From: Candidatus Gastranaerophilales bacterium | Lineage (GTDB): Bacteria; Cyanobacteriota; Vampirovibrionia; Gastranaerophilales; Gastranaerophilaceae | DNA: 64,000 bases | Direction of reading: 5' to 3' | Assembly: GCA_944323945.1 (NCBI GenBank) | Contig: CALUUL010000005.1 | Coordinates: forward strand, 1-64,000 | Shown: piece after piece, positions 18,143-26,516 of the stretch | Numbering within the stretch: position 1 is the first letter of the stretch | How the letters are laid out: each line of letters starts with the position of its first letter | The notes under the pieces: generated by a model | What the model was told of the DNA's origin: nothing | Seen by the model: only the letters and a program-made list of their open reading frames with translations | Database searches by the model: none | Program-made: the position numbers and the translations under genes

Positions 18143-19285
18143 TTATATGTTTTCTGGGAAGTATGCTTTTGGATCAACTATTGTTTCAGGTAATTTTACT
18201 TGTCCTTTTGAAGCTTCAAAAATTGTTTGCGTTGCATTTGCAACGTAGTCTTTATATTTCTTTTTCTTTATTTTTTTTGAAGATATTATTTCACTTACAG
18301 ACTCAAAATAGTCTTGTAAATATTTAATTCTATTCTTTTTATCTTCATTTAACCATTGAAGGAAAGGTTTATTTCCTTTTTGTGAATTGCAGGCACTATG
18401 CATTGACAAATAATTACTAATGTCATCATGATTATTTTCTATATCATAAGCAATTATGTGGTCAGTATTTGCTACTGAAGAGTATAGGAATCTAAGTGCA
18501 ATATCATAAGATTCCCAATCAACATTTTGTTTATTTTTACCTGAGTATTTTACTATCCAAGCAGAATTCATATCGGATGAAGTCGGGAAGTTTTTAGCTA
18601 TCTGTTGTAATTTTTCATATTTTTTTGGATTTCGAATTTTTATTTTACTAATTCTATCGATCATTATTTTTCTTCTAAATGGAGCGGTAGTATTATTTTT
18701 TTTGATAATTTTCTGCAAATCATCAATTTTATTATATAAAACTTTTGCTTCATCTTCTGGAAGAGATTTTGCTAGAGTGCGCATTTTTTTGATTTGTCGC
18801 ATCTGAACATCTTGTAATATAGGCATCTTAGCATTTCTTAAACTTACAAGAAGAGTTCTTATATCTTTACTGTTCCCATTTTTTTGAGAAAGTTTATAAA
18901 TTTCTTTATAAACACTTTCTTCAACAGGTCTCATATATTCAGTATATTTACCAAGGCACTCAAGGTATTTATCCGGAGGAAGAGATGCAAGCTCTTGTGC
19001 AATTTTATCAAATTTTGTTTGATTGAGCATTTTTTTTCCACAAGCAGGGCAGGGAATGTCTGATAGCTTTGATATAACAAAATCACCAGATTTTTCTGCA
19101 AGATTTTTTTTGTCCGTAGAGAAAGTTCTCTTCTTAGATGAAGTGAAGTTAACAGGGAAATAGAAATTATTACTTAATTGTTTGTTTTGATTTGTATTAT
19201 ATGCAATAGTCGAAACAGAATTATTTTCTTGTCTCGCCTTATTACAATATGAATTTGTAAAAATTTTAATCGGCTGTATTTTCAT
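18143..19285 (-). CDS. Leader-bearing HNH endonuclease-like protein
   Basis: 380 residues. The leader begins M-K-I-Q-P-I and reaches V-N-F-T-S at 45-49. C-P-A-C-G at 79-83 is half of a zinc knuckle. Residues 270-310 carry an HNH signature: D-H at 275-276, Asn291, His296, then C-N at 299-300 followed by S-Q-K-G-N. The 180 residues between are helical and charged. HNH proteins cut DNA, less often RNA. No methylase or immunity gene is adjacent, so a restriction system is not supported. Lack of a signal peptide and presence of the leader set it beside its TPR-HExxH neighbour. Confidence 0.72.
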   Translation of the reverse strand: MKIQPIKIFTNSYCNKARQENNSVSTIAYNTNQNKQLSNNFYFPVNFTSSKKRTFSTDKKNLAEKSGDFVISKLSDIPCPACGKKMLNQTKFDKIAQELASLPPDKYLECLGKYTEYMRPVEESVYKEIYKLSQKNGNSKDIRTLLVSLRNAKMPILQDVQMRQIKKMRTLAKSLPEDEAKVLYNKIDDLQKIIKKNNTTAPFRRKIMIDRISKIKIRNPKKYEKLQQIAKNFPTSSDMNSAWIVKYSGKNKQNVDWESYDIALRFLYSSVANTDHIIAYDIENNHDDISNYLSMHSACNSQKGNKPFLQWLNEDKKNRIKYLQDYFESVSEIISSKKIKKKKYKDYVANATQTIFEASKGQVKLPETIVDPKAYFPENI

Positions 19286-19585
19286 TTTTTATAAATCATA
19301 TCTACAATTACATGAAAACCAAAAATTATTATTTTTGTCAAATTGAGTTAAAAAATGTAAACTTGAAATTTTTAAAGGTTATTTTGTGGATTTTGTATGA
19401 AAAAAATCCATTTTTTAAAAATATAGGTATGTTTTTTATAAAAATTATAACTAGAAATGTGTAAAATGCTTAAATTTAAATACATATTAAAAATTAATAT
19501 TATTTTAATAACGCAAACAAATTTGTTTTTGAATTTTAACTTGGTATGATTGCAAAGGTCGAGCATGTTATAAGGTATGTAAAAA
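19286..19585. other. 300-base divergent intergenic region
   Basis: AT-rich spacer between the HNH-like gene and the 582-residue gene. Apart from the promoter-like pair at 19523-19550 I see no gene or repeat; reading frames here are short and lack start sites. Confidence 0.5.
19523..19550 (+). promoter_or_regulatory. Predicted promoter for the 582-aa membrane protein
   Basis: TTGTTT at 19523-19528, a 16-base spacer and TATGAT at 19545-19550, about 35 bases before the TTG start. Confidence 0.4.
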
Positions 19586-21334
19586 TTGAGAATATCGCAA
19601 GTAGATAGATATAAAACTTCAGATAATCTGAAATATATAAAGCAAAAGCAAACAAATAAAAAAGCTATGCCACAAGGAAGTGAAAAGAAGCAGACTTTTA
19701 GTGGTGGTGTTTCGGATATAGCTTTTAATATATTAGATAAAAGTTTTAGTATTCTTGATAAGAATGCGATGATACAGGTATCTTTTGTTGATACAGTTTC
19801 AACAAACATACCAAGAACATTGGTTGATTTAAAAACTGGCTTGGCCGCTGCTTTAGAAACTTGCAGACGAGAATTTTCGGGTCTTTTTGTTAATTGCTTA
19901 ATGCCAGGTTTGGTTGTGAAAGCTTTAGCGGGTATTTTACCAAAAGATAACCAGTTAAAAGGTACTAATGTTGTTGGTTCTTGGGCAAATAGTGATTCAA
20001 TAGAAAAATTGAAAGGTGCATATAAAAAAGCACAAGAATCAGGTGCTGATGATAAGACAAGAGTATATGTTGAAAAGGTTTTAGGGTCATTAGAAGGATT
20101 AGATGGAAAAAATTGGGTTAAATATGCTGATAAAGCTTCTGAACCTATATATCAAGAAGCAGTTTCTAATATTACTAAAGCAATTTCGTCTTCCGGTTCA
20201 GAACGGAAAAATTTGTTAAAACAGGCACAATCAAAGTTGGCAGGATTAACAAAAGCTGAAAGTATATTAAGATTCAATGGAACGGCTCAATCAAATTTAG
20301 AAGAAACATTAAGAGATGTTGTAGATTTAGGCAGTAAATTTGAAAGTGTTAAGAAGAAGACATTGTCTTCGGTAGGTGCTACAGCAGATGATATTATTAA
20401 GCCTGAAATATCTGAAAAAGTTGCAAATGCAATTGATAAATATGGATCCTCTCTAAAAACCTTTGTTAATAAAAAAAGTTTGATAGGTATGGGTATTGTT
20501 ATTGGTATAGCAGTGAGTATACAAACAATAAATAGAGCTATAACAAGAAGACAATTTAAAGCAGAGGGAGCACCTATATATAAAGATTTTGGGAAAAAAG
20601 ATACAACCCAGAAAATGGACGAAAAAGAAAAGAAAGGGTTTTTTGCAAAAAAACTTGCGGCCGCAATAGGTATGTATGGAATAGCTGCAATGTCAATGAT
20701 GAAAAAGCCATCAATAGGAATGTTTCAATTTTCCGGCATTTTCCCAACGATGGATCAATGCCGTTGGATAGCTGCTTCTACATTTGCAAGTAGAATGATT
20801 GGAGCAGAAGATGAAAATGAATTAAGAGAAACTACAGTTAGAGATATTGCTTCATTCTCAGGACTATATTTTCTTGGTGATTATGTGAAAAAAGGTGTTG
20901 CTTCTGCTATTGAAGCTATTTCAAAAACAAAAAATGGTGAACAAATATTTGGAGAAAATATAGTTTTATTAAATAGAAAGAAAGAGGTTGCAAAGCCTAT
21001 TCTCGAGGAAGGTGCTTCTTATGGAAAAAAAGTACTTTCGCAAGCAGGTTATAGAGCTAAACAACTCGGAAATTGGATTAAGAATACAGAACTTAAATCC
21101 GCAGCAGAAGTTGCAAATACAAAAACAAGAAATTTAAGAAATATATGTAGAGTTGCTGATATTGCATTTTCGATTGTTATGCTTGGTATATTACTTCCTA
21201 AGTATAATCGTTCTGTTACAGAAAAAAAGGTTGAAGCTGCAAAAAGACAAGAAGAGTTGCAAAAAAGAGCAATGCTTGATTTTTCAGCAGTGCAAAAAAA
21301 TAACACACCAGAAATATTCAAAAATTTAACATAA
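19586..21334 (+). CDS. Leader-bearing membrane protein of unknown function, 582 aa
   Basis: Starts with TTG at 19586, with AAGG 10 bases upstream. The leader begins M-R-I-S-Q-V and ends Q-T-F-S-G-G (36-41), as in neighbours. Residues 45-110 are conserved-looking and hydrophobic. Residues 130-280 are charged helix. Membrane-like segments lie near residues 298-318 (IGMGIVIGIAVSI), 355-372 and 525-545. The C-terminus is Lys/Glu/Gln-rich coiled coil. No enzymatic motif is visible. It may be a membrane scaffold, but I do not recognise the family. Confidence 0.65.
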   Translation: MRISQVDRYKTSDNLKYIKQKQTNKKAMPQGSEKKQTFSGGVSDIAFNILDKSFSILDKNAMIQVSFVDTVSTNIPRTLVDLKTGLAAALETCRREFSGLFVNCLMPGLVVKALAGILPKDNQLKGTNVVGSWANSDSIEKLKGAYKKAQESGADDKTRVYVEKVLGSLEGLDGKNWVKYADKASEPIYQEAVSNITKAISSSGSERKNLLKQAQSKLAGLTKAESILRFNGTAQSNLEETLRDVVDLGSKFESVKKKTLSSVGATADDIIKPEISEKVANAIDKYGSSLKTFVNKKSLIGMGIVIGIAVSIQTINRAITRRQFKAEGAPIYKDFGKKDTTQKMDEKEKKGFFAKKLAAAIGMYGIAAMSMMKKPSIGMFQFSGIFPTMDQCRWIAASTFASRMIGAEDENELRETTVRDIASFSGLYFLGDYVKKGVASAIEAISKTKNGEQIFGENIVLLNRKKEVAKPILEEGASYGKKVLSQAGYRAKQLGNWIKNTELKSAAEVANTKTRNLRNICRVADIAFSIVMLGILLPKYNRSVTEKKVEAAKRQEELQKRAMLDFSAVQKNNTPEIFKNLT

Positions 21335-21395
21335 GTAACAATTTTTTTTTATAGTCGCAAAAAAAATTCATTTTATGTTTTGTACTATTGTTGAG

Positions 21396-21424
21396 TTGTT
21401 AAAAACTTAAAAATGATATATAAT
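21396..21424 (+). promoter_or_regulatory. Predicted promoter
   Basis: TTGTTA at 21396-21401, a 17-base spacer and consensus TATAAT at 21419-21424, ahead of the 119-residue gene. Confidence 0.55.
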
Positions 21425-21460
21425 AAATCAGATTCCCTATAAGGTAAAGGAGAGATGTAA

Positions 21461-21820
21461 GTGGTTGACAATAGGTCGGCCGGTGCGTTGGGAATTGGTG
21501 GTGGTATAAATTTTAAGAGTGGAGATATATCAGGTACTGCTGCTAAAACATCTGATGACCGTGCAAGTCAAGGAACCGAATATTTTATGCAAGAAGGTGA
21601 TGAGTCACAAAATCCTCGTCAAGAGCCTTTTGTGGATAGAAGTATGCAACTCAGAGCGTCTTTAAATTCGCTTGCACTTTTAAATGTTGTTTCTGTTCTT
21701 CAAAATAAAAGAAAAAATCTATTATTAGATGATGAAGATTATGCGGAAAAAATTAAGTCTAAAAAAGTTCATAAAATAGATGATAAAAATAAAAAAGATG
21801 ATGAAGAAACAAAAAAATAG
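21461..21820 (+). CDS. Small polar protein with NFKSG element, 119 aa
   Basis: Starts with GTG at 21461 after a strong AAAGGAGAG at 21446-21454. The N-terminus is Gly-rich and includes I-N-F-K-S-G at 16-21, close to the shared leader ending. The middle has a short hydrophobic stretch (LNSLALLNVVSVL, near 72-84) and the C-terminus is a highly charged Lys/Asp/Glu tail. Function unknown. It is monocistronic by the look of its own promoter and terminator. Confidence 0.6.
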   Translation: MVDNRSAGALGIGGGINFKSGDISGTAAKTSDDRASQGTEYFMQEGDESQNPRQEPFVDRSMQLRASLNSLALLNVVSVLQNKRKNLLLDDEDYAEKIKSKKVHKIDDKNKKDDEETKK

Positions 21821-21849
21821 AACCAAGATTTTTCTTGGTTCTATTTTTT
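21811..21849. terminator. Bidirectional intrinsic terminator
   Basis: Arms at 21811-21828 and 21833-21849 pair fully; A-run on the left and T-run on the right, so it can serve both the 119-aa gene (+) and the 94-aa gene (-). Confidence 0.85.
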
Positions 21850-21857
21850 GTTATTAA

Positions 21858-22142
21858 TTACATTGTCCATTCTGTGCTATAAAGTTTTCTTTTATAGTAT
21901 TCTTCAGTAGATTCTTTGCCTGTTTCATTACAATCTTTTTGTTTATCTGCTTCTATGTTTCTTATTTGACCAGCTGTTATAGGATATACATAGTTTGACC
22001 CCCAAGTGCCATAAGATACGATTTTATCATCAGGAGTATCTTCATCAATTTTAATTAGTGGTTTTAAACCATTTTCTTTTTCCCCGAATTTTACAGATTT
22101 TTTAGCATAATTTGCTGCCATAGAAATTGGTGTGATTCTCAT
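21858..22142 (-). CDS. Small leader-bearing protein, 94 aa
   Basis: Begins M-R-I-T-P-I-S, with V-K-F-G-E at 17-21, the shortest clear example of the shared leader. The frame extends to 22184, but the upstream residues are basic and hydrophobic without a ribosome-binding site, while GAGAGAG precedes the ATG at 22142. The rest is polar (Asp/Glu/Lys) with W-G-S-N-Y near residue 50. Unknown function. It faces the 119-residue gene across a shared terminator. Confidence 0.6.
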   Translation of the reverse strand: MRITPISMAANYAKKSVKFGEKENGLKPLIKIDEDTPDDKIVSYGTWGSNYVYPITAGQIRNIEADKQKDCNETGKESTEEYYKRKLYSTEWTM

Positions 22143-22290
22143 TCGTGTTACTCTCTCTTTCTTTTTATATAAAATAATAAACACACATCTATTGTAAAAT
22201 CTAAAAAAAAAAAATTTGCTAGTAAAATTCTTTTAAAAATTTTCTAAAAGCAAAAAATCTGATAGAATACACATGAGGAATTAATAATAT

Positions 22291-23442
22291 ATGAGAAAAA
22301 ATATAATAAAAATAATCATTTTGTTTTCTTTTATGATTTCAGTCTTAAGGGTAGAAGCTCTAAAATTTTCAGATATAGAACATGGTTTTTGGGCATATAA
22401 AGAGATAGATAGTTTAACTAATATGGGGATAATTACAGGTTATCCTAATGATAAATATTTACCACAGAAATTAGTAACAAGAGCTGAATATGCATCGATG
22501 GTTATAAAAACAATTGGGCAAGAAAATATTCCTATAGAAACAATGTATTCCTTTGAGGATGTAGATAATAATCATTGGGCATGGAATTATATACTAAGAG
22601 CAGTTAATCTTGATATATTGAAGCCTGTGAATAATAGTTATTTTTATCCGGATGATTATATTACAAGAAGTGAGGTGATAACATTTCTTGTAAATATATT
22701 AAAGTCAGAAGATATTACTAAGAAAGAAGCAATTATTGCACTGCAAAATTCGTTTGATGATTTTGATGAAATTCCTGATTGGTTTAAGGTTACTGCAGGT
22801 AAAGCGGAAGTTCTTAATGTGATAGCAAAAGAACCACCTCGTGAGCGTTATCTTGATTATGATAAATATGTTAACAGAGCACAAATGGCAGTATTTTTAG
22901 CAAGATTAAAGCAAATAACGGATGGTTATATACAGGAAAGAATTAAGGCAGAAAAGTCTCCTAAAAAAGGAGAGGGAATAATTGTTGAAAATGTTCAGCG
23001 AATTGATGATGTAGTAACATTACCGGCCAATACGATACTACCTATAATGGTAATTGGACAGTTAAGTTCTGAAGATGTAGTTCCCGGGCAAATGTTCCAA
23101 GCAAGATTTGTAAATAATATAGTTGATTATGAACATCATATACTTTTGTCAAAAGACATAATTCTTGTCGGAAAAGTTCTTGATGCTACAAAAGCAATTA
23201 ATTTTATTAGAAATGGAGATATTGTATTTGAATTATCAGCAACTAATAATAATAAAAATTTTACAAGAATTTTAGGACTTGCAGAATATGAAGCAACTAT
23301 AGTTGAATCAAATAAGGTAAAAAAAGTTGCAAAGAACATTATAAAGGGCAGAGATTTTGTAGCAAAAGACGGACAAATTTTATATGTCAAATTATTCAAA
23401 CCAATGAGAGTTAATATTGTAACCGGAGAAGTATTAGATTAG
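22291..23442 (+). CDS. SLH-domain envelope protein
   Basis: 383 residues with a signal peptide (1-23). Three SLH repeats follow: F-S-D-I-E-H-G-F-W-A at about 27, F-E-D-V-D-N-N-H-W-A at about 87, and a diverged third around 145-210 ending N-R-A-Q-M-A-V-F-L-A-R. The C-terminal 160 residues are beta-rich. SLH domains anchor proteins to the cell wall; in cyanobacteria-related diderms they link outer-membrane proteins to peptidoglycan. TGAGGAATT precedes the start. The stop overlaps the convergent gene's stop by 4 bases. Confidence 0.88.
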   Translation: MRKNIIKIIILFSFMISVLRVEALKFSDIEHGFWAYKEIDSLTNMGIITGYPNDKYLPQKLVTRAEYASMVIKTIGQENIPIETMYSFEDVDNNHWAWNYILRAVNLDILKPVNNSYFYPDDYITRSEVITFLVNILKSEDITKKEAIIALQNSFDDFDEIPDWFKVTAGKAEVLNVIAKEPPRERYLDYDKYVNRAQMAVFLARLKQITDGYIQERIKAEKSPKKGEGIIVENVQRIDDVVTLPANTILPIMVIGQLSSEDVVPGQMFQARFVNNIVDYEHHILLSKDIILVGKVLDATKAINFIRNGDIVFELSATNNNKNFTRILGLAEYEATIVESNKVKKVAKNIIKGRDFVAKDGQILYVKLFKPMRVNIVTGEVLD

Positions 23443-23768
23443 TTAATACTTTCTTTTTTATAAACGCCCATATCTTTAAGTGCTTTTAAAAAGTTCTGTG
23501 CTGTTGCTTTTTGAACATCAGGAGGAACAACTCTTAGAAGTTCAACGGTTCTAGAAATAACTGGATCTTTATCATACCAACGGTTACATACTTTGGGTCT
23601 AACCATTTCATAAAATTTATCAATGGCTTCTTTTGATACTTTTTTTTCTATTTCTTTTAAAAATATTTCTGCTTGAGATTTTAATTCATTTTGGTAGTTT
23701 TGAAGTAGATTAATTACTTCAAGTAAAACCGGATCATGATCATACCATCTTTTATAATTGTGATTCAC
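23439..23768 (-). CDS. Small protein with two RWYD-x-DPV repeats
   Basis: 109 residues made of two related halves: K-R-W-Y-D-H-D-P-V at about 6-14 and N-R-W-Y-D-K-D-P-V at about 62-70, each followed by L-L about 7 residues on and an A-x-x-F-L-K helix about 20 residues later. It overlaps the 3' end of murA by 17 bases and so is likely made from the same message. No membrane segment. I do not recognise the family; internal duplication is plain from the sequence. Confidence 0.7.
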   Translation of the reverse strand: MNHNYKRWYDHDPVLLEVINLLQNYQNELKSQAEIFLKEIEKKVSKEAIDKFYEMVRPKVCNRWYDKDPVISRTVELLRVVPPDVQKATAQNFLKALKDMGVYKKESIN

Positions 23769-25077
23769 TTAAATTTCCTTTATTTTGGTTAACAATAACA
23801 GAATCATCTTCATTATATCTTTGAATATCTGCTCCTATCATTCTAAACTTATTTTCAAGAAGTTCGTAACCTCTATCTATATGATATATATTATCAATAG
23901 TACTTTCGCCATCAGCCATAAGTGCTGCAATAACTAAAGACGCTCCTGCTCTTAAATCCGAAGCTTTAAGATTAGCACTTGTTAAGTTTTTCACGCCTTT
24001 TACTAAAGCATGATTCCTTTCTTGATGAATATCCGCACCCATTTTACGAAGTTCCGGTACTTGCATAAATCTGTTTTCATATAAACTTTCGGTTATTATG
24101 CTTACTCCATCAGCCACAGTAGCTAGTGCCATAGCCATAGATTGTAAATCTGTTGGAAAGCCCGGATAAGGCTGCGTAATTACATTTATTGCTTCAAGTC
24201 TTTTTTTACAACTTACTTCAATTGAAGTTGGGTCAAGTAATTTAATTTCTGCTCCCATCTTGGTTAGTTTTGAAGTATAAAAAGTTAAATGATTTGGGAA
24301 TATGTTTCGTATTATACCTTTGCCTTTAGTTGCGATAAATGCAGCCATATATGTTCCAGCTTCAATTCTATCCGGAATTGTTGTGTATTCTATCGGATGT
24401 AAATTCTCTTGTTTTACGCCGTTAATAACAATTTCAGATGTTCCTGCTCCAACAATATCAGCACCCATTGCATTTAAAAAATTAGCTAAATCAATTATTT
24501 CAGGTTCTTGAGCTGCATTTTGAATTCTGGTTGAACCTTCAGCCAATACAGAAGCAAGCATTATATTTTCAGTTGCACCAACAGATGGAATATCGAGATA
24601 TATATCAGTACCAGTCAATTTTTTGGCTTTTGCATGGACATATCCGTTTTCTATTTTTACATTTGTTCCAAGTGCTTCTAAGCCTCTAATATGAAAATCA
24701 ACTTTTCTTTCTCCGATGGCACATCCGCCAGGCAAAGCAACAACAGCTTCTTTACACCTTCCAACTAAAGCGCCTAGAACAACAAATGAAGCTCTCATTC
24801 TACTTACAAGTTCATAACTAGCCCTAACATTTGTTAAATCTGTTGCATCAATTGTTATTGATTTTTCTATTTTATTATATTTTGTTTTAGCACCTAGTTG
24901 TTCTATAACATTTAGCATTATAACAACATCAGTTAATTCGGGTACATTATATATTTTGCTTTCTCCTTTTACCAGAAGAGCAGCAGCCATCAGCTTTAAT
25001 ACAGCATTTTTAGCACCACTTATGGATACTTCTCCTTTTAATTGTTTTCCGCCAAAAATCCTAATCTTTTCAGTCAT
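23752..25077 (-). CDS. murA: UDP-N-acetylglucosamine 1-carboxyvinyltransferase
   Basis: First committed step of peptidoglycan synthesis: transfers enolpyruvate from PEP to UDP-GlcNAc. 441 residues. Key elements: G-A-K-N at 21-24 (catalytic Lys), the loop G-G-C-A-I-G-E-R with Cys119 (the fosfomycin-target Cys is kept), and F-P-T-D-L-Q-S near residue 310. Cytoplasmic. Its end overlaps the RWYD-repeat gene. It diverges from cdd. Confidence 0.96.
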   Translation of the reverse strand: MTEKIRIFGGKQLKGEVSISGAKNAVLKLMAAALLVKGESKIYNVPELTDVVIMLNVIEQLGAKTKYNKIEKSITIDATDLTNVRASYELVSRMRASFVVLGALVGRCKEAVVALPGGCAIGERKVDFHIRGLEALGTNVKIENGYVHAKAKKLTGTDIYLDIPSVGATENIMLASVLAEGSTRIQNAAQEPEIIDLANFLNAMGADIVGAGTSEIVINGVKQENLHPIEYTTIPDRIEAGTYMAAFIATKGKGIIRNIFPNHLTFYTSKLTKMGAEIKLLDPTSIEVSCKKRLEAINVITQPYPGFPTDLQSMAMALATVADGVSIITESLYENRFMQVPELRKMGADIHQERNHALVKGVKNLTSANLKASDLRAGASLVIAALMADGESTIDNIYHIDRGYELLENKFRMIGADIQRYNEDDSVIVNQNKGNLSESQL

Positions 25078-25266
25078 ATTCCTCCAAATGGCACCCGATA
25101 TTCTAAATAACTATATTTCAAATATACTACTATATATAATAATATAACTTATGGTTTTAATGGTAAATAGATTAACTATTGTAAACACATAATATTATAT
25201 CATTCAAATACACTATATTATTAGTATTGATTTGAATATAAAATAGATATAGAAAAGGAATCTCTT

Positions 25267-25662
25267 ATGATATCTAATGATGAACTTATAATTCTTGCTA
25301 AAGAAGTTTCAAAAAATGCATATTGTCCATATTCTTGTTTTCCGGTAGGTGCTTGTGCTTTGTTTGAAAGTGGTAAGTATTATAGAGGATGTAATATCGA
25401 AAATTCAAGTTATGGATTATCATTGTGTGCGGAAAGGAATGCTATATCAACTGCTATAGCAAAAGGTGAAACATCAAAACTTTTAAAAATAGCAATTTAT
25501 TCACCAAAATCTTCGCTATGTTTTCCTTGTGGTGCATGCAGACAATGGATTCAAGAGTTTTCTCAAGGTTATAATACAGAAATTATACTTGAAAATGAAA
25601 AATCGGGTCTTAGTTTATATTATATAAATGATATTTTGCCCTATTCATTCAAACTGGTATAA
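25267..25662 (+). CDS. cdd: Cytidine deaminase
   Basis: 131 residues, the usual length of the homotetrameric form. Zinc site: C-A-E-R-N-A (catalytic Glu) near residue 57 and P-C-G-A-C-R-Q near 90. Converts cytidine and deoxycytidine to uridine forms in pyrimidine salvage. AAAAGGA precedes the ATG. The sigma gene follows after 56 bases. Confidence 0.93.
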   Translation: MISNDELIILAKEVSKNAYCPYSCFPVGACALFESGKYYRGCNIENSSYGLSLCAERNAISTAIAKGETSKLLKIAIYSPKSSLCFPCGACRQWIQEFSQGYNTEIILENEKSGLSLYYINDILPYSFKLV

Positions 25663-25718
25663 TTATTGTTATAATTGGAATAAAACAAGTAATTTAAAGG
25701 CAAAAAGAGGTTGAATAA

Positions 25719-26504
25719 GTGGCTGATTATACCATTAATTATGAAGAAATAGCACAGTGGCTAAAATTATATAAGTCTACAGAAGATGAAAAACAAAAAA
25801 AGCATTTACAAAATATTATAGCATTAGCTGCGATGCCTTTGGTTAAGAAAATTGCAAGAGGGCTTGCAAGAAGGAATACAGACCCTGTGGAAGATATAAT
25901 GCAGGTTGGTAGTGTTGGACTTGTGAAAGCAATACAATTATATAATCCGAAAGTAAGTGAAAATTTTAAAACTTATGCTACTTATTTGATTACAGGTGAA
26001 ATTAGACATTATTTGCGAGATAAAGTTTCTATGATAAAAGCACCCAGAGAAATTTATGAACTTGCGTATCGTGTCAATAAACTGATGCAAAAATTAAAAG
26101 ATGAACAGGGGAATGAACCTTCTGAAATTGTTTTGGCTGAAGAATTGGGTACTTCTGTCGGTAAAATTAAAGAGGTTATTGATGTTGAAAGAAGAAAACA
26201 GACAATTTCTCTTGATCAAGTAATTTCTACAGGTGCAGATGAATCTTTATCATTGTTCGACAAGATTGCTGATGATAATCATTATAATTTGGAGTCTTTT
26301 CAAGAAGATAAGATTCTTATAAATGATGCTATAAAAAAATTAGATGTAAAATTACAGGAAGTCATTGTGTTGAATTATTTTGAAGATATGAGTCAGACAC
26401 AAATTGCTTTAAAACTTGGTATTTCACAAATGCAAGTATCAAGAAGATTAAAGAAAGCATTAAATATGCTTCTTAACATATTATCAGAAAAAGAAAGAGC
26501 GTAG
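25719..26504 (+). CDS. Group 3 sigma factor, SigF/SigB-like
   Basis: 261 residues. Region 2 (DIMQVGSVGLVKAIQLYNP ... FKTYATYLITGEIRHYLRD), region 3 (APREIYELAYRVNKLM) and region 4 with a C-terminal helix-turn-helix (SQTQIALKLGISQMQVSRRLKKA) are all present, and region 1 is absent. This is the pattern of cyanobacterial SigF and Bacillus SigB/SigF. GTG start at 25719 after AAGAGG. It lies 12 bases ahead of pilD, so they are probably one operon. No adjacent anti-sigma gene is seen. Confidence 0.88.
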   Translation: MADYTINYEEIAQWLKLYKSTEDEKQKKHLQNIIALAAMPLVKKIARGLARRNTDPVEDIMQVGSVGLVKAIQLYNPKVSENFKTYATYLITGEIRHYLRDKVSMIKAPREIYELAYRVNKLMQKLKDEQGNEPSEIVLAEELGTSVGKIKEVIDVERRKQTISLDQVISTGADESLSLFDKIADDNHYNLESFQEDKILINDAIKKLDVKLQEVIVLNYFEDMSQTQIALKLGISQMQVSRRLKKALNMLLNILSEKERA

Positions 26505-26516
26505 AAGAGGCTTATT

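Noticed and set aside
18143..19285. HNH protein as part of a restriction or homing system
   Set aside because: No methylase, specificity subunit, intron or intein features nearby.
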